Assembly: GCA_003559215.1 (NCBI GenBank)
Contig: PWMF01000217.1
Location: forward strand, 124,001-188,000
From: Natrialbaceae archaeon
GTDB taxonomy: Archaea > Halobacteriota > Halobacteria > Halobacteriales > Natrialbaceae
Reading direction: 5' to 3'
DNA length: 64,000 nt
How positions within the stretch are numbered: position 1 is the stretch's first letter; each line of letters begins with the position of its first letter. This document shows, piece by piece, positions 24,066 through 31,585 of this stretch. The notes under the pieces are model-generated. The model saw nothing but the letters and a program-made list of their open reading frames with translations. It was not told the origin of the DNA and did not search any database. The translations under genes were made by a program, and so were the position numbers.

Positions 24066-25301
24066 TCAGACCGACTCGCACAGCGCCCAGACGTCGCGGG
24101 TTGGCTCGAGCCGGTGTGGCTCGCGACCGCGCTCGGTGAGGATCCCGACGTGGTAGAGCATCGTCTTCAGCTGGAACACCGTCGGTGCGTGGTAGGTTGC
24201 GCCGTCCTCGAGGGGCTCCCGGCGGAGGTCGCCATCAGTCGTCAGCACGCGGCGCCGAACCGCACGGTCGCCCCGGACGAACAGTTCGACGGCAAACGTC
24301 GGGTGTAGCTCGTGAAGGTAGGTGACGAACTCGACGAGCGACGGCTCGCGGCTCCCGTCCCGGTGGAGTCCCTGGAGTTCGCTCACGAGCAGCTCGGTCG
24401 CGGGGTAGTCGAAGACGACCCGGCGGGCGAGTTGCCCCCAGGACGGCGCCAGGTCGAGAAACCGTTTCGGGGAGCCGTACCATGCCTCGAACTCCGCGAG
24501 GGCGCCCTCGACCGTCCCGTGGTTGCGCCTCGCGAACCGGACGACTTCCTCGCCGAGCGAGGTGAGCCTCGCCCCGCCCGGCGCCGCCTCGATCAGCCCG
24601 AGGAACGCGGCGCCCCGCCGGGCGTCGTCGACGGCGCCGACCACGTCGTACGTCGCCAGCAGCGTCTCGGTGTCGCCGTCGGCGTAGTGGGCCAGCGGAT
24701 ACCCCAGGTAGTTCTTCGGATGATTCAGGCCGAACGACTGGTTCGCGACGCCCTGCGCGCTCGCCTGGAACCGGATCGCCGTCGCCTCGGTTGTCGTTTT
24801 GCTCCCGACCACGCGCGGGACCTCGAGCGGTGCTACCCCGCCGTCGGACTCGACGCCGAGCACGCCGACGTTCAGCTCCCGCGCCAGCGTTCGGTCGGTC
24901 TCGGAGACGGCAGATGCGGGCGCAGCGAGGTAGGCCGCGTTGGCCTCGCCGAGCCGGTCGTACGCCTGGACGATCCCGCGCTGGGCGTCGACGCCCCCGC
25001 TCGCGTACCCCTTGGCCTCCACGGCGATCAGCGGCGGCTCGTCGCCGAGTCGGTCGACGGCCAGCAACTCCGACTCGAGCCGGCCGACGCCGACGAGATC
25101 CGGGTAGCCGCCACCGATCCGGACGTGGTTGAACGGCGCCAGCCGGTCGCGAACGTCGGGGTCGACGGGCTTGCCGGGACGCCACTCCTCGCGAGCGAAC
25201 TGCGTGTCCGCGACCGCGTAGGTGGGGTCATCACTGTCCGGAAAGAGCCGATTCTTGGCGCCGGCCAGCACCTCGGGCTCGGTCAGTGTCCGGACGCTCA
25301 T
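24066..25301 (-). CDS. Uncharacterised protein with PD-(D/E)XK-like motif and winged-helix segment
   Basis: A 411-aa protein starting at Met 25301 (MSVRTLTEPEV); the frame stays open further upstream but with shadow-like Arg/Ser-rich sequence. Residues 63-98 read GGGYPDLVGVG then LIAVEAKG, giving Pro67-Asp68 and Glu95-x-Lys97, the spacing and hydrophobic context of a PD-(D/E)XK nuclease core. A downstream part (about residues 220-260, FLGLIEAAPGGARLTSLGEEVVRFARR) looks like a winged helix as in transcription factors or restriction-type proteins. No partner methylase or helicase is adjacent. It may be a nuclease-fold DNA/RNA-binding protein; function unproven. Confidence 0.7.
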   Translation of the reverse strand: MSVRTLTEPEVLAGAKNRLFPDSDDPTYAVADTQFAREEWRPGKPVDPDVRDRLAPFNHVRIGGGYPDLVGVGRLESELLAVDRLGDEPPLIAVEAKGYASGGVDAQRGIVQAYDRLGEANAAYLAAPASAVSETDRTLARELNVGVLGVESDGGVAPLEVPRVVGSKTTTEATAIRFQASAQGVANQSFGLNHPKNYLGYPLAHYADGDTETLLATYDVVGAVDDARRGAAFLGLIEAAPGGARLTSLGEEVVRFARRNHGTVEGALAEFEAWYGSPKRFLDLAPSWGQLARRVVFDYPATELLVSELQGLHRDGSREPSLVEFVTYLHELHPTFAVELFVRGDRAVRRRVLTTDGDLRREPLEDGATYHAPTVFQLKTMLYHVGILTERGREPHRLEPTRDVWALCESV

Positions 25302-25711
25302 GGTTCGGAATCGGTCGTCGGCGCCAAGAACGTTCCGACGCGGTGACTGTCGGCTCGAGCGACACGGTAGACGCTCGCCAGATTCTCCCGGGAGATTCTC
25401 CAGTGGTCGGAGTTGGTACTGGAGAAACGGACGACTGTGGTGGCGCGTGCCGGCTCGCGACGAGCGAAAGCGAGACGTGAGGCAACGGACGCGCGAGGGA
25501 TGAGTGAGCGAACGGGGAGGAACGACCCGCAAGCGAACGAATCGGCTGGGGAGGACGTGGAAGCCACTCGTCTCCGGTCCGTGCGGAACGATCGAATTCT
25601 CGGCGACGACGTATAGCCGGCGCGATCGGTTTTGAACGCTCACAGCCGTTCGCACGGCACCGTCCGGAACCGACGCTCCTTCCTCGAGCGACGGCGACTG
25701 CCCGGCCTCGG
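25302..25711. other. 410-bp region without confident gene
   Basis: Nothing gene-like is certain here. An ATG frame at 25500-25616 (38 aa, MSERTGRNDPQAN...) and a minus-strand open frame across 25298-25440 with a peptide NSDHWRISRENLASVYRV are visible but too short to call. The middle (about 25440-25520) is purine-rich with GAGCGAACG-type words like those in other decayed patches of this window. Confidence 0.5.
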
Positions 25712-25900
25712 CTACCGCCCGGCCTCGAATTCGAACTCGAGTTCGCTCGCGATCCCGACGCCCAGCGCGCCCGTTCCGAGGGCCGTCAGGGCGATTCCCA
25801 GCCCCCAGCCCACAGCTCCCGACTCGAGGAGCGCGAGCAGCCAGAGCCCGGCGACGACAGCGAGCCCGCCGGCGACGATCAGTCCGACGAATCGCTCCAT
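25712..25900 (-). CDS. Small two-helix membrane protein
   Basis: A 62-aa protein: MERF, then two hydrophobic helices (about residues 4-26 and 30-50) and a short acidic tail ELEFEFEAGR. The pattern is typical of small haloarchaeal membrane proteins of unknown function. It is divergent from the DCC-family gene, with 84 nt between the starts. Confidence 0.65.
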   Translation of the reverse strand: MERFVGLIVAGGLAVVAGLWLLALLESGAVGWGLGIALTALGTGALGVGIASELEFEFEAGR

Positions 25901-25984
25901 ACCGACGGGTCGGTCGCCCGGGCCAAGTATCCCGGCCCGTCGGCCGAGAAGCTAAGTGATCCGACCTCGAAGATTTCCGATAGG

Positions 25985-26362
25985 ATGACCGAACCGACGC
26001 TCGTCTTCGACGACGACTGCGGCTTCTGTACGTGGTGGGCGGAGTTCTTCGACGACCGAACCGACGTCCGCATCGTCGGCTTCACCGACCTCACTCCGGA
26101 GCTGCGCGAGCGACTCCCAGAGGATTACGAGGAGTGTTCGCACTTCGTGACCGACGACACGGTCCACTCCTGTGGCGCCTCGCTCGAGGAGGGGCTGGCT
26201 CGAGTCGACGATGCCGGTGTGGCACGGGACGCGATCGAGTTCCTGCGGAACTTCGAGGACTACGAGCGGCTCCGCGAACAGGGGTACCGACGGGTGGCGG
26301 ACAACCGCGACTTCTGGGGGCAGTACCTCTCCAAGACACCACCGGTACGGCGGGAGGAGTAG
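25985..26362 (+). CDS. DCC-family (DUF393) thiol-disulfide-like protein
   Basis: A 125-aa protein with the DxxCxxC motif of the DUF393/DCC family at its start: FDDDCGFCTWW, with Cys12 and Cys15. The remaining domain matches a thioredoxin-like fold in rough outline. Members are predicted to carry out thiol-disulfide exchange; some bacterial ones are fused to HTTM (lipase-maturation-like) membrane domains. That link is suggestive, because a lipase-maturation-factor gene lies about 700 bp downstream on the other strand. Confidence 0.82.
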   Translation: MTEPTLVFDDDCGFCTWWAEFFDDRTDVRIVGFTDLTPELRERLPEDYEECSHFVTDDTVHSCGASLEEGLARVDDAGVARDAIEFLRNFEDYERLREQGYRRVADNRDFWGQYLSKTPPVRREE

Positions 26363-26410
26363 CGGCAACGCGCCCGATCGGCTGTTCGACGTTGCGCGCC
26401 CGACCGCGGG

Positions 26411-26569
26411 CTACGACGAGACCTCGTTCTCCGGTGAACTTTCGCTCGAGCGACCGGTCCGCCAGCGGGGCGTCCGCGTTCGATCTAGCGACCGGAGGAC
26501 GGCGGCGACCGCCACGAGGTACGCGCCGCTACCGATCAGCAGGGCGCTCAGGCTCGGAAGCTCGATCAT
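26411..26569 (-). CDS. Small single-helix membrane protein
   Basis: A 52-aa protein, MIELPSLSALLIGSGAYLVAVAAVLRSLDRTR then a polar tail. One hydrophobic helix spans about residues 7-26. Its ATG overlaps the stop of the upstream gene by 4 nt (ATGA), good evidence for translational coupling and that the ORF is real. Function unknown. Confidence 0.55.
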   Translation of the reverse strand: MIELPSLSALLIGSGAYLVAVAAVLRSLDRTRTPRWRTGRSSESSPENEVSS

Positions 26570-26838
26570 CGGCGAGCGGTGTCGGTCGGCGTCGCGGCGA
26601 GGTGCGGTCGGCGGTCGACGATGTCGTGTACCTCGCGGTCGTCCGTGCCGTCCGCGACGACGTAGTCGACGTCGTGCTCGAGGTGGTAGTACGTCGTCGT
26701 CTCGTCGAACTCCATCCGCCGACTCGGCTCGGATCGCACACACCGGATCCACGCACCGTTGTCCCGGTCCAGTACCGTCAGTTCGTCGACCGTGACCTCC
26801 CGCCCGTCCGTCAGTCCGACGGTGATCTCCTCGCTCAT
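26566..26838 (-). CDS. Small soluble haloarchaeal protein, function unknown
   Basis: A 90-aa protein. The first half EEITVGLTDGREVTVDELTVLDRDNGAWIRC has a beta-strand-rich character, the second half is hydrophilic. The Met at 26838 is chosen because the upstream extension (34 residues) is unlike the rest and the candidate TATA (about 26870-26878, ACATAACAA on the minus strand) would lie inside it. It overlaps the following small membrane protein by 4 nt, so the two form a mini-operon. Confidence 0.6.
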   Translation of the reverse strand: MSEEITVGLTDGREVTVDELTVLDRDNGAWIRCVRSEPSRRMEFDETTTYYHLEHDVDYVVADGTDDREVHDIVDRRPHLAATPTDTARR

Positions 26839-27036
26839 GTTACCGACGATGGAAGTCACGAACATTGTTATGTGGTTGTTTCCTGACCTTAGTCGATGGT
26901 TACTCACGGCACCGGTGTCGATTGTGACGCTTTCACACACGGCGTTTCACGTAAATAGCTCATTAAACAGGGTGGATGGTACCCCCGAACGATTTCGACG
27001 GCGTTCGTCCGTCGAATTTCCGAAGTGGGCTTCGCC

Positions 27037-28518
27037 CTACGGGCCGAACCGCCGAACGCGCAGTTCCTCGAGCGACACCGGACCGACGTAGGTGCCGAGC
27101 CGTTCCCGGTGCCACCACGCGCCCGTCTCGGCGCGTTCCTCGGGGGTCGTAAAGCGGTAGTGATAGCGAAGAATGCGGACGTGCTCGGGTGACTCGTCGG
27201 CGCTTTCGAAGGGGTCCTCGGCCAGCAGCGAGCGCGTGGCCGAGTCCTCCTCGAGCAGCCGCCGGAGGAACCGCAAGACCCACGGGCTGCGACGCGGCGT
27301 CGGCGACATCGCCGCGAACCAGAGCTGCCAGTCCAGCCGCAGGTGGTAGGGGGCGATTTGTGGCGGTCGCCGTCCGGGGTCGGTCGGTTTCCCCTCGAAC
27401 CGGTAGGTTTCCCACTCCGTCTCGTCGGTGACCCGCTCGTCGCTTGTTCCCTGGATCACGAGTTCGTAGCGATCCCGCGTGACCGAGCCGAACGCGCCGT
27501 AGGTGTTGACCAGATGGAGCGGGTCGAAGGCGGTGTTCATCGCCTGCCGTTCCGAGAGCATATTCCGGACGGGGTAGACACTCAGCGCGAGCACGAGTAC
27601 GGCGACGAGAATCGCCGCAGCCTCGAGGTAGAGCGGCGTCGCGGTCGTCGCGGGTGCCGTTACCGGGAGTAGGCTCTCGAGGATTCCGTCGCTGAAGGTG
27701 GCGGTCGCCAGCACGATCGTCAAGGCGTTCAGCCAGGCGAAGTTGCCGGTGACCATCAGCCAGCCCTGGAACCCGATCGTCGCCGCGCCGGCGAGCGCCG
27801 CGACGGGCTGGGGCGCGAAGTAGAGAAACGGCACCGCGAGCTCGAGGACGTGATTGCCGAGCGTCTCGAGGCGGTGAAAGCGCTTCGAGCGGTGGTGAGC
27901 GAACCAGCTCACGGGGTTGGGGATGGGCTGGGTCTCGTAGTGGTAGTCCATACACGAGAGGTCGCGCCAGCAGTCGTCGCCGCGGATCTTGATCAACCCC
28001 GCGCCGAACATGTTGCGAAAGAGCACCCACTGGAGCAGCAGGAAGACGACTGCGGGCGGGGAGGCCGAGCCCGCGCCCAGAAAGATCGCCAGGAACCCGG
28101 TCTCGAGCAGCATTGACTCCCAGCCGTAGCCGTAGAACAGCTGGCCGGCGTTGACGAAGGACAGGTAGAGGAGCCACAGCGTCGCCCACAGCGCCATCGA
28201 CGCGGGCGTCGCGTAGCCGTCGGGCAGCTGGTAGGGTACGGCGAACAGCGCCAGCGCGGAGAGGCCGACGCCGGTCCAGGCGGCGATTCCGATCGCGCGG
28301 TCGCTGGGAACCAGATGGAACAGACTGGGTCGCTCCCGGAACTCGACGCCGTCGACGTACCGCTCGAGGGGGAGGAGCCCGTTCTCGCCGGCAAGCGGCC
28401 GAAACTGGACGGCGGCGGCGAGGAAGGCGAGCAGGTACAGCAGGGCCAGCCCGCGCTGGAAGAGAAAGCGGACGAGCCAGAACTCCTCGCCGTGGAACAC
28501 GTTCCGCCCTGAGCGCAC
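27037..28518 (-). CDS. Lipase maturation factor family (DUF1222) membrane protein
   Basis: A 493-aa membrane protein with about 8-10 hydrophobic helices in the first 330 residues and a soluble C-terminal part. The order of conserved segments, including FLLLQWVLFRNMFGAGLIKIRGDDCWRDLSCMDYHYETQPIPNPVSW and the C-terminal DPFESADESPEHVRILRYHYRFTTPEER, matches the lipase maturation factor family. In vertebrates LMF1 helps fold lipases in the ER; archaeal homologues are uncharacterised. A role in folding or handling of exported proteins is a guess. The ATG at 28518 starts the conserved region. No signal beyond membrane helices. Confidence 0.88.
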   Translation of the reverse strand: MRSGRNVFHGEEFWLVRFLFQRGLALLYLLAFLAAAVQFRPLAGENGLLPLERYVDGVEFRERPSLFHLVPSDRAIGIAAWTGVGLSALALFAVPYQLPDGYATPASMALWATLWLLYLSFVNAGQLFYGYGWESMLLETGFLAIFLGAGSASPPAVVFLLLQWVLFRNMFGAGLIKIRGDDCWRDLSCMDYHYETQPIPNPVSWFAHHRSKRFHRLETLGNHVLELAVPFLYFAPQPVAALAGAATIGFQGWLMVTGNFAWLNALTIVLATATFSDGILESLLPVTAPATTATPLYLEAAAILVAVLVLALSVYPVRNMLSERQAMNTAFDPLHLVNTYGAFGSVTRDRYELVIQGTSDERVTDETEWETYRFEGKPTDPGRRPPQIAPYHLRLDWQLWFAAMSPTPRRSPWVLRFLRRLLEEDSATRSLLAEDPFESADESPEHVRILRYHYRFTTPEERAETGAWWHRERLGTYVGPVSLEELRVRRFGP

Positions 28519-28553
28519 GAACGGGCAAAGAAATACCGCCGGAAGAGGCCGGC

Positions 28554-28979
28554 CTACTGCGGCGGGAGCCGGACGTGACCGAACCAGAACTCCTCGAGGC
28601 TCTTGATCATCGAGACGAGGTCGTCGGGTGCGATCGGTTTCGCGAGGTAGGCGTTGGCGGCGGCGCGGTAGCAGCTCTCGACGTCCTCGTCGGCGTCCGA
28701 ACTCGACAGGACGATGACTGGAAGCCGCTGAAGCGCCGGCGACGAGCGGATCCGCTCGAGGACGGTCTCCCCGCTGGTGCCGGGCAGGTTCAGGTCCAGA
28801 AGGACGAGGTCGGGAGCGGAGTCCTCGTCGGCCCGTCGCTCGAGAACCGCCAGCGCCTCCTCGCCGGTCGTCGCCACGCGGAGAGTGTGATCGCCGTCGG
28901 CCTCCGCGAACGCCTCGCGAACGAGCCGAACGTCTCCGGGGTTGTCCTCGACGAGCAGCACTTCCCTCGAGCGGGTCAT
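28554..28979 (-). CDS. Response regulator (receiver domain only)
   Basis: A 141-aa stand-alone receiver domain: the acidic pair in LLVEDNPGD (Glu11, Asp12), the phospho-acceptor Asp62 in LLDLNLPG, the Ser/Thr switch in VIVLSSSDAD, and the Lys in YLAKPI. The segment LNLPGTSGETVLERIRSSPALQRLPVIVLSSS is typical of the haloarchaeal Rcp1-like regulators that accept phosphate from sensor kinases such as light or redox sensors. No output domain. Its ATG overlaps the stop of a 47-aa upstream frame. The kinase is not in this window. Confidence 0.92.
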   Translation of the reverse strand: MTRSREVLLVEDNPGDVRLVREAFAEADGDHTLRVATTGEEALAVLERRADEDSAPDLVLLDLNLPGTSGETVLERIRSSPALQRLPVIVLSSSDADEDVESCYRAAANAYLAKPIAPDDLVSMIKSLEEFWFGHVRLPPQ

Positions 28980-29119
28980 CGCCGGGCCCACACGGACCGT
29001 CCCCGTTCGTCCGTCTCCGTCGCGAGATCGACGGCTCCGCTCATCGATCGAATCCCTGCACCGTCCATCCAGTACCGCCTGGAGCAAGCAGGTAGCACAA
29101 ACCCGTATCCGTCTCCCAT
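28976..29119 (-). CDS. Possible 47-aa protein coupled to the response regulator
   Basis: An ATG frame (MGDGYGFVLPACSRRYW...) encodes 47 residues and ends TGA overlapping the ATG of the response regulator (ATGA), which favours translational coupling. A strong TATA (CTTTTATAC in plus orientation, 29174-29182) lies about 60 nt upstream of this ATG, so the frame would be in the leader of the regulator mRNA. The sequence has no recognised homology and a basic end (GRSVWARR). It could be a small partner protein or merely an upstream reading frame controlling translation. Confidence 0.35.
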   Translation of the reverse strand: MGDGYGFVLPACSRRYWMDGAGIRSMSGAVDLATETDERGRSVWARR

Positions 29120-29173
29120 TATCGAATCCGGGGGTTTCGGACAAGTGAAACTGTCTGCTGCGTGAGCAGGACA

Positions 29174-29182
29174 CTTTTATAC
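29174..29182 (-). promoter_or_regulatory. Candidate TATA box for the response regulator operon
   Basis: Reading on the minus strand, GTATAAAAG is an almost consensus archaeal TATA element inside an otherwise GC-rich tract. With normal spacing the transcript would start near 29150 and carry a leader of about 170 nt before the response regulator, including the 47-aa frame at 28976-29119. Confidence 0.55.
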
Positions 29183-29198
29183 GTCGCTGTCTCCCCCG

Positions 29199-29774
29199 AT
29201 CGACGACCGTATTCCCGACGAGCCGACCGATCCCGCGCTGTAACCGGACGGAGAGCGATTGACGGGTGATCCCGCATTCGGCTGCGGGCTCGACCTGGGA
29301 GACCTCCCGGAGCGAGGCGAAGTCGCCGTGGGCGCAGGCCAGGGTTGGCGCCTCGCGATGGACGGGCGTGAGGTCGTAGCTCTCGTCGGCCCGCGGCGGC
29401 GACAGCGACTGGTGTCGCGTGAGTGAGCGAACGCACCACGCTCGCGAGCCACGCCGCGGCCGCTCGGCTCGTCTCACTCGCCGTTCGCTACTTCAAATCC
29501 CGCGCGATCCGCTGTTCGTGTTCACTGTCTTCGCACAGAACAGCGGACGCGACGGGAATCGATGCCTCGAGACCGGTCGACTGAAACGCGCGACCGCCTC
29601 GCGGTCGTCGCCCCGGTTCCCGAAGGACCAGTGCCGCCTCGTTCCGACCGCGGAGACGAGGCCGACCGCCGACTCCAGGTTCGGATCGCGCAGCCAGAAG
29701 TACGGGACCACCTCCACGTTCGTCGGTACGACCCGATCGAGTTCGACCGTCGCGTCGGGGAGTTCCCCGAACAC
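29199..29774 (-). pseudogene. Degenerate Bat-type (HTH_10) transcriptional regulator
   Basis: On the minus strand, 29493-29774 encodes FGELPDATVELDRVVPTNVEVVPYFWL, the typical N-terminal segment of haloarchaeal Bat-family (bacterio-opsin-activator-like) regulators. Further down, 29199-29381 encodes ESYDLTPVHREAPTLACAHGDF and SLREVSQVEPAAECGITRQSLSVRLQRG, the C-terminal HTH_10 domain. Between them the frame changes at least once and the sequence is lost or replaced by GC-rich repeat sequence (including a 32-bp dispersed repeat). No start codon or intact frame joins the parts. An IS-end-like hairpin sits directly at the 5' side. This is a dead gene; coordinates are approximate. Confidence 0.75.
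29418..29449 (-). repeat. 32-bp palindromic dispersed repeat, copy 2
   Basis: The reverse complement of this stretch is 29/32 identical to 20685-20716 (three mismatches). It interrupts the Bat-type pseudogene between its N-terminal and HTH parts. See copy 1. Confidence 0.5.
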
Positions 29775-29785
29775 GCCTTGAGCTA

Positions 29786-29805
29786 CCCACCGCTAAAGCG
29801 GTGGG
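29786..29805. mobile_element. Hairpin resembling an IS200/IS605 (TnpB-type) element end
   Basis: CCCACCGCT-AA-AGCGGTGGG: perfect 9-bp arms with a 2-nt loop, preceded by TTGAGCTA and followed by ATTCAGCG. Hairpins of this type (CCACCGC...GCGGTGG beside TTGAGCTA/ATTC words) are what I recall from the ends of haloarchaeal IS200/IS605 and IS1341-type elements. No tnpA or tnpB reading frame is present on either side, so if the assignment is right this is a solo end or relic. Confidence 0.5.
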
Positions 29806-29943
29806 ATTCAGCGTGGACTCCCGTTCCGGCCGCATAATTCCTCCATACTTTCACCGTGGTACTGTCTAGGGTCGGCGGTAGAAACCCCGCGTCCGCGAAC
29901 GACTCGTCGACCGGCGACGATGCGACCACCGCTTGGCACCCGG

Positions 29944-31527
29944 CTACGCCTCGAGTCGAACTTCGATCAGCGAGAGCTCCGACGACGACACGGCCTCCTG
30001 GAACGTCCGCCCGATCTCGTCCCAGCTCTCGGGGCGGTAGGCGTCGATCCCGAAGCTCTCGGCGAACGCGACCAGGTCCGGGTTCGAGAGCGCGGTGCCG
30101 GTGTACTCGCCGCGGTGTTCGATCTGTTGTTCCGAGATCAGTCCGTAGTCGTCGTCGACGAAGACGACGATCGTAAACTCGCAGTCGAGTCTGGTCGCGG
30201 TCTCGATCTCGGCGGCGTTCATCAGAAATCCACCGTCGCCGGTGGCGGCGACGACGTTCGAATCGGTCGCGAGGTCGGCCGCGAGTGCGCCCGGGACGGC
30301 GATCCCCATGCTCGCCAGCCCGTTCGAGACGACGCAGGTGTTCGGTTCGTAGGTCGGGTACGACTGCGCGATGGCCATCTTGTGGCTGCCGACGTCCGAG
30401 ACGAGAACGTCCGCGTCGGCCATCGCGTCCCGGAGCAGGGGGAGAGCATTGCGAACGGTTACCGGGTCGTCGTCCTCGGGCGCTCGAGTGGCCGCCGACA
30501 GGATCCGATCGTGGGCGTCGCGACACCACAGCGAGCACGATTCGGGTGGGAGCCGGTCGCCGATCGCTTCCAGGGCCGTGCCGACGTCGGCGACGATCTC
30601 GACGTCGGGGTTGTAGTGGCGATAGACCTCCGCGGGCTCGTGGTCGACGTGGACGACCTGCTTCTCGCAATCTGGGTTCCACCCCTCGGGGTCGTGTTCG
30701 GCGATGTCGTAGCCGACCGCGATCACGCAGTCGGCCCGCTCGATCGCCCGCGCGGCCTCGTCGTTCGGCCCGGAGTCGAGGGTCAGCAGCGAGGCGGGCT
30801 CGCGGTCGGAGATCGCACCCTTTCCCATGTAAGTCGCGACGACGGGCAGCTCGAGACGGTCGACCAGTCCGCGGATGCCGTCGGCAGCGGGGGTACGGAC
30901 CGCGCCGTTACCCGCCAGCAGGAGCGGCCGTTCGGCCTCCGCGAGCAGTGTCGCGGCCCGTTCGACCGATGCGTCGTCCGGATCGGGACGGCGGACCGAA
31001 TCTCGGACGGGGATCGGCTCCTCGTCGATCTCCTCGCTCGCGACGTCCTCGGGGAACTCGAGGTGGGTGGCGCCGGGTTTCTCGAGTTCGGCGAGCTTGA
31101 ACGCCTTGCGGACCGACTCGGGGACGATCTCGGGCTCGGCGATCTGGGCGTTCCACTCGACGATCGGTTCGAAGACGTCGACGACGTCGAGCGCCTGGTG
31201 GCTCTCCTTGTGGAGTCGTTCGCGCCCGCCCTGTCCGGTGATCGCGACGACCGGGCTCTTGTCGAGTTGGGCGTCGGCGACGCCCGTGATGAGGTTCGTC
31301 GCGCCGGGTCCCAGCGTCGAGAGGCAGACTCCGGCGTCGCCGGTGAGTCGCCCGTAGACGTCGGCCATGAACGCCGCGCCCTGCTCGTGGCGGGTCGGGA
31401 CGAACTCGATCGAGGAGTCGCGAAGCGAGAAGAGCAGGTCCTCGATCTCCTCGCCCGGGAGCCCGAAGACGTACTCGACGTCCTCGGCCTCGAGGCAGTC
31501 GACGAGTAGATCGGATGCTGTTGGCAC
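29944..31527 (-). CDS. Acetolactate-synthase-like TPP-dependent enzyme
   Basis: A 527-aa thiamine-diphosphate enzyme with the three-domain layout of acetolactate synthase large subunits: an N-terminal pyrimidine-binding domain with the catalytic Glu in PTRHEQGAAFMA, a central domain, and a C-terminal domain with GDGGFLMNAAEIETATRLDCEF and VDDDYG as the TPP/Mg2+ motif. No regulatory small subunit gene is adjacent, so it may serve acetoin or another carboligation rather than branched-chain amino acid synthesis. It is followed upstream by a semialdehyde dehydrogenase gene on the same strand (58 nt), suggesting a catabolic unit. Confidence 0.87.
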   Translation of the reverse strand: MPTASDLLVDCLEAEDVEYVFGLPGEEIEDLLFSLRDSSIEFVPTRHEQGAAFMADVYGRLTGDAGVCLSTLGPGATNLITGVADAQLDKSPVVAITGQGGRERLHKESHQALDVVDVFEPIVEWNAQIAEPEIVPESVRKAFKLAELEKPGATHLEFPEDVASEEIDEEPIPVRDSVRRPDPDDASVERAATLLAEAERPLLLAGNGAVRTPAADGIRGLVDRLELPVVATYMGKGAISDREPASLLTLDSGPNDEAARAIERADCVIAVGYDIAEHDPEGWNPDCEKQVVHVDHEPAEVYRHYNPDVEIVADVGTALEAIGDRLPPESCSLWCRDAHDRILSAATRAPEDDDPVTVRNALPLLRDAMADADVLVSDVGSHKMAIAQSYPTYEPNTCVVSNGLASMGIAVPGALAADLATDSNVVAATGDGGFLMNAAEIETATRLDCEFTIVVFVDDDYGLISEQQIEHRGEYTGTALSNPDLVAFAESFGIDAYRPESWDEIGRTFQEAVSSSELSLIEVRLEA

Positions 31528-31585
31528 GGCTCACCTAACACCACCGGCACCCATGAGTCTGGTACCTTCGTGGGACGGCCGACGG

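Noticed and set aside
25298-25567. Minus-strand frame with NSDHWRISRENLASVYRV
   Set aside because: A few protein-like residues in an otherwise Ser/Arg-rich shadow-type translation; overlaps the start region of the gene at 25301.
25500-25616. 38-aa plus-strand ATG frame
   Set aside because: No hydrophobic or conserved pattern and lies in low-complexity GAGCGAACG-type DNA.
29562-29837. Plus-strand frame across the IS-like hairpin as a TnpB fragment
   Set aside because: Its translation shows no TnpB motifs (no DED nuclease or zinc finger residues).
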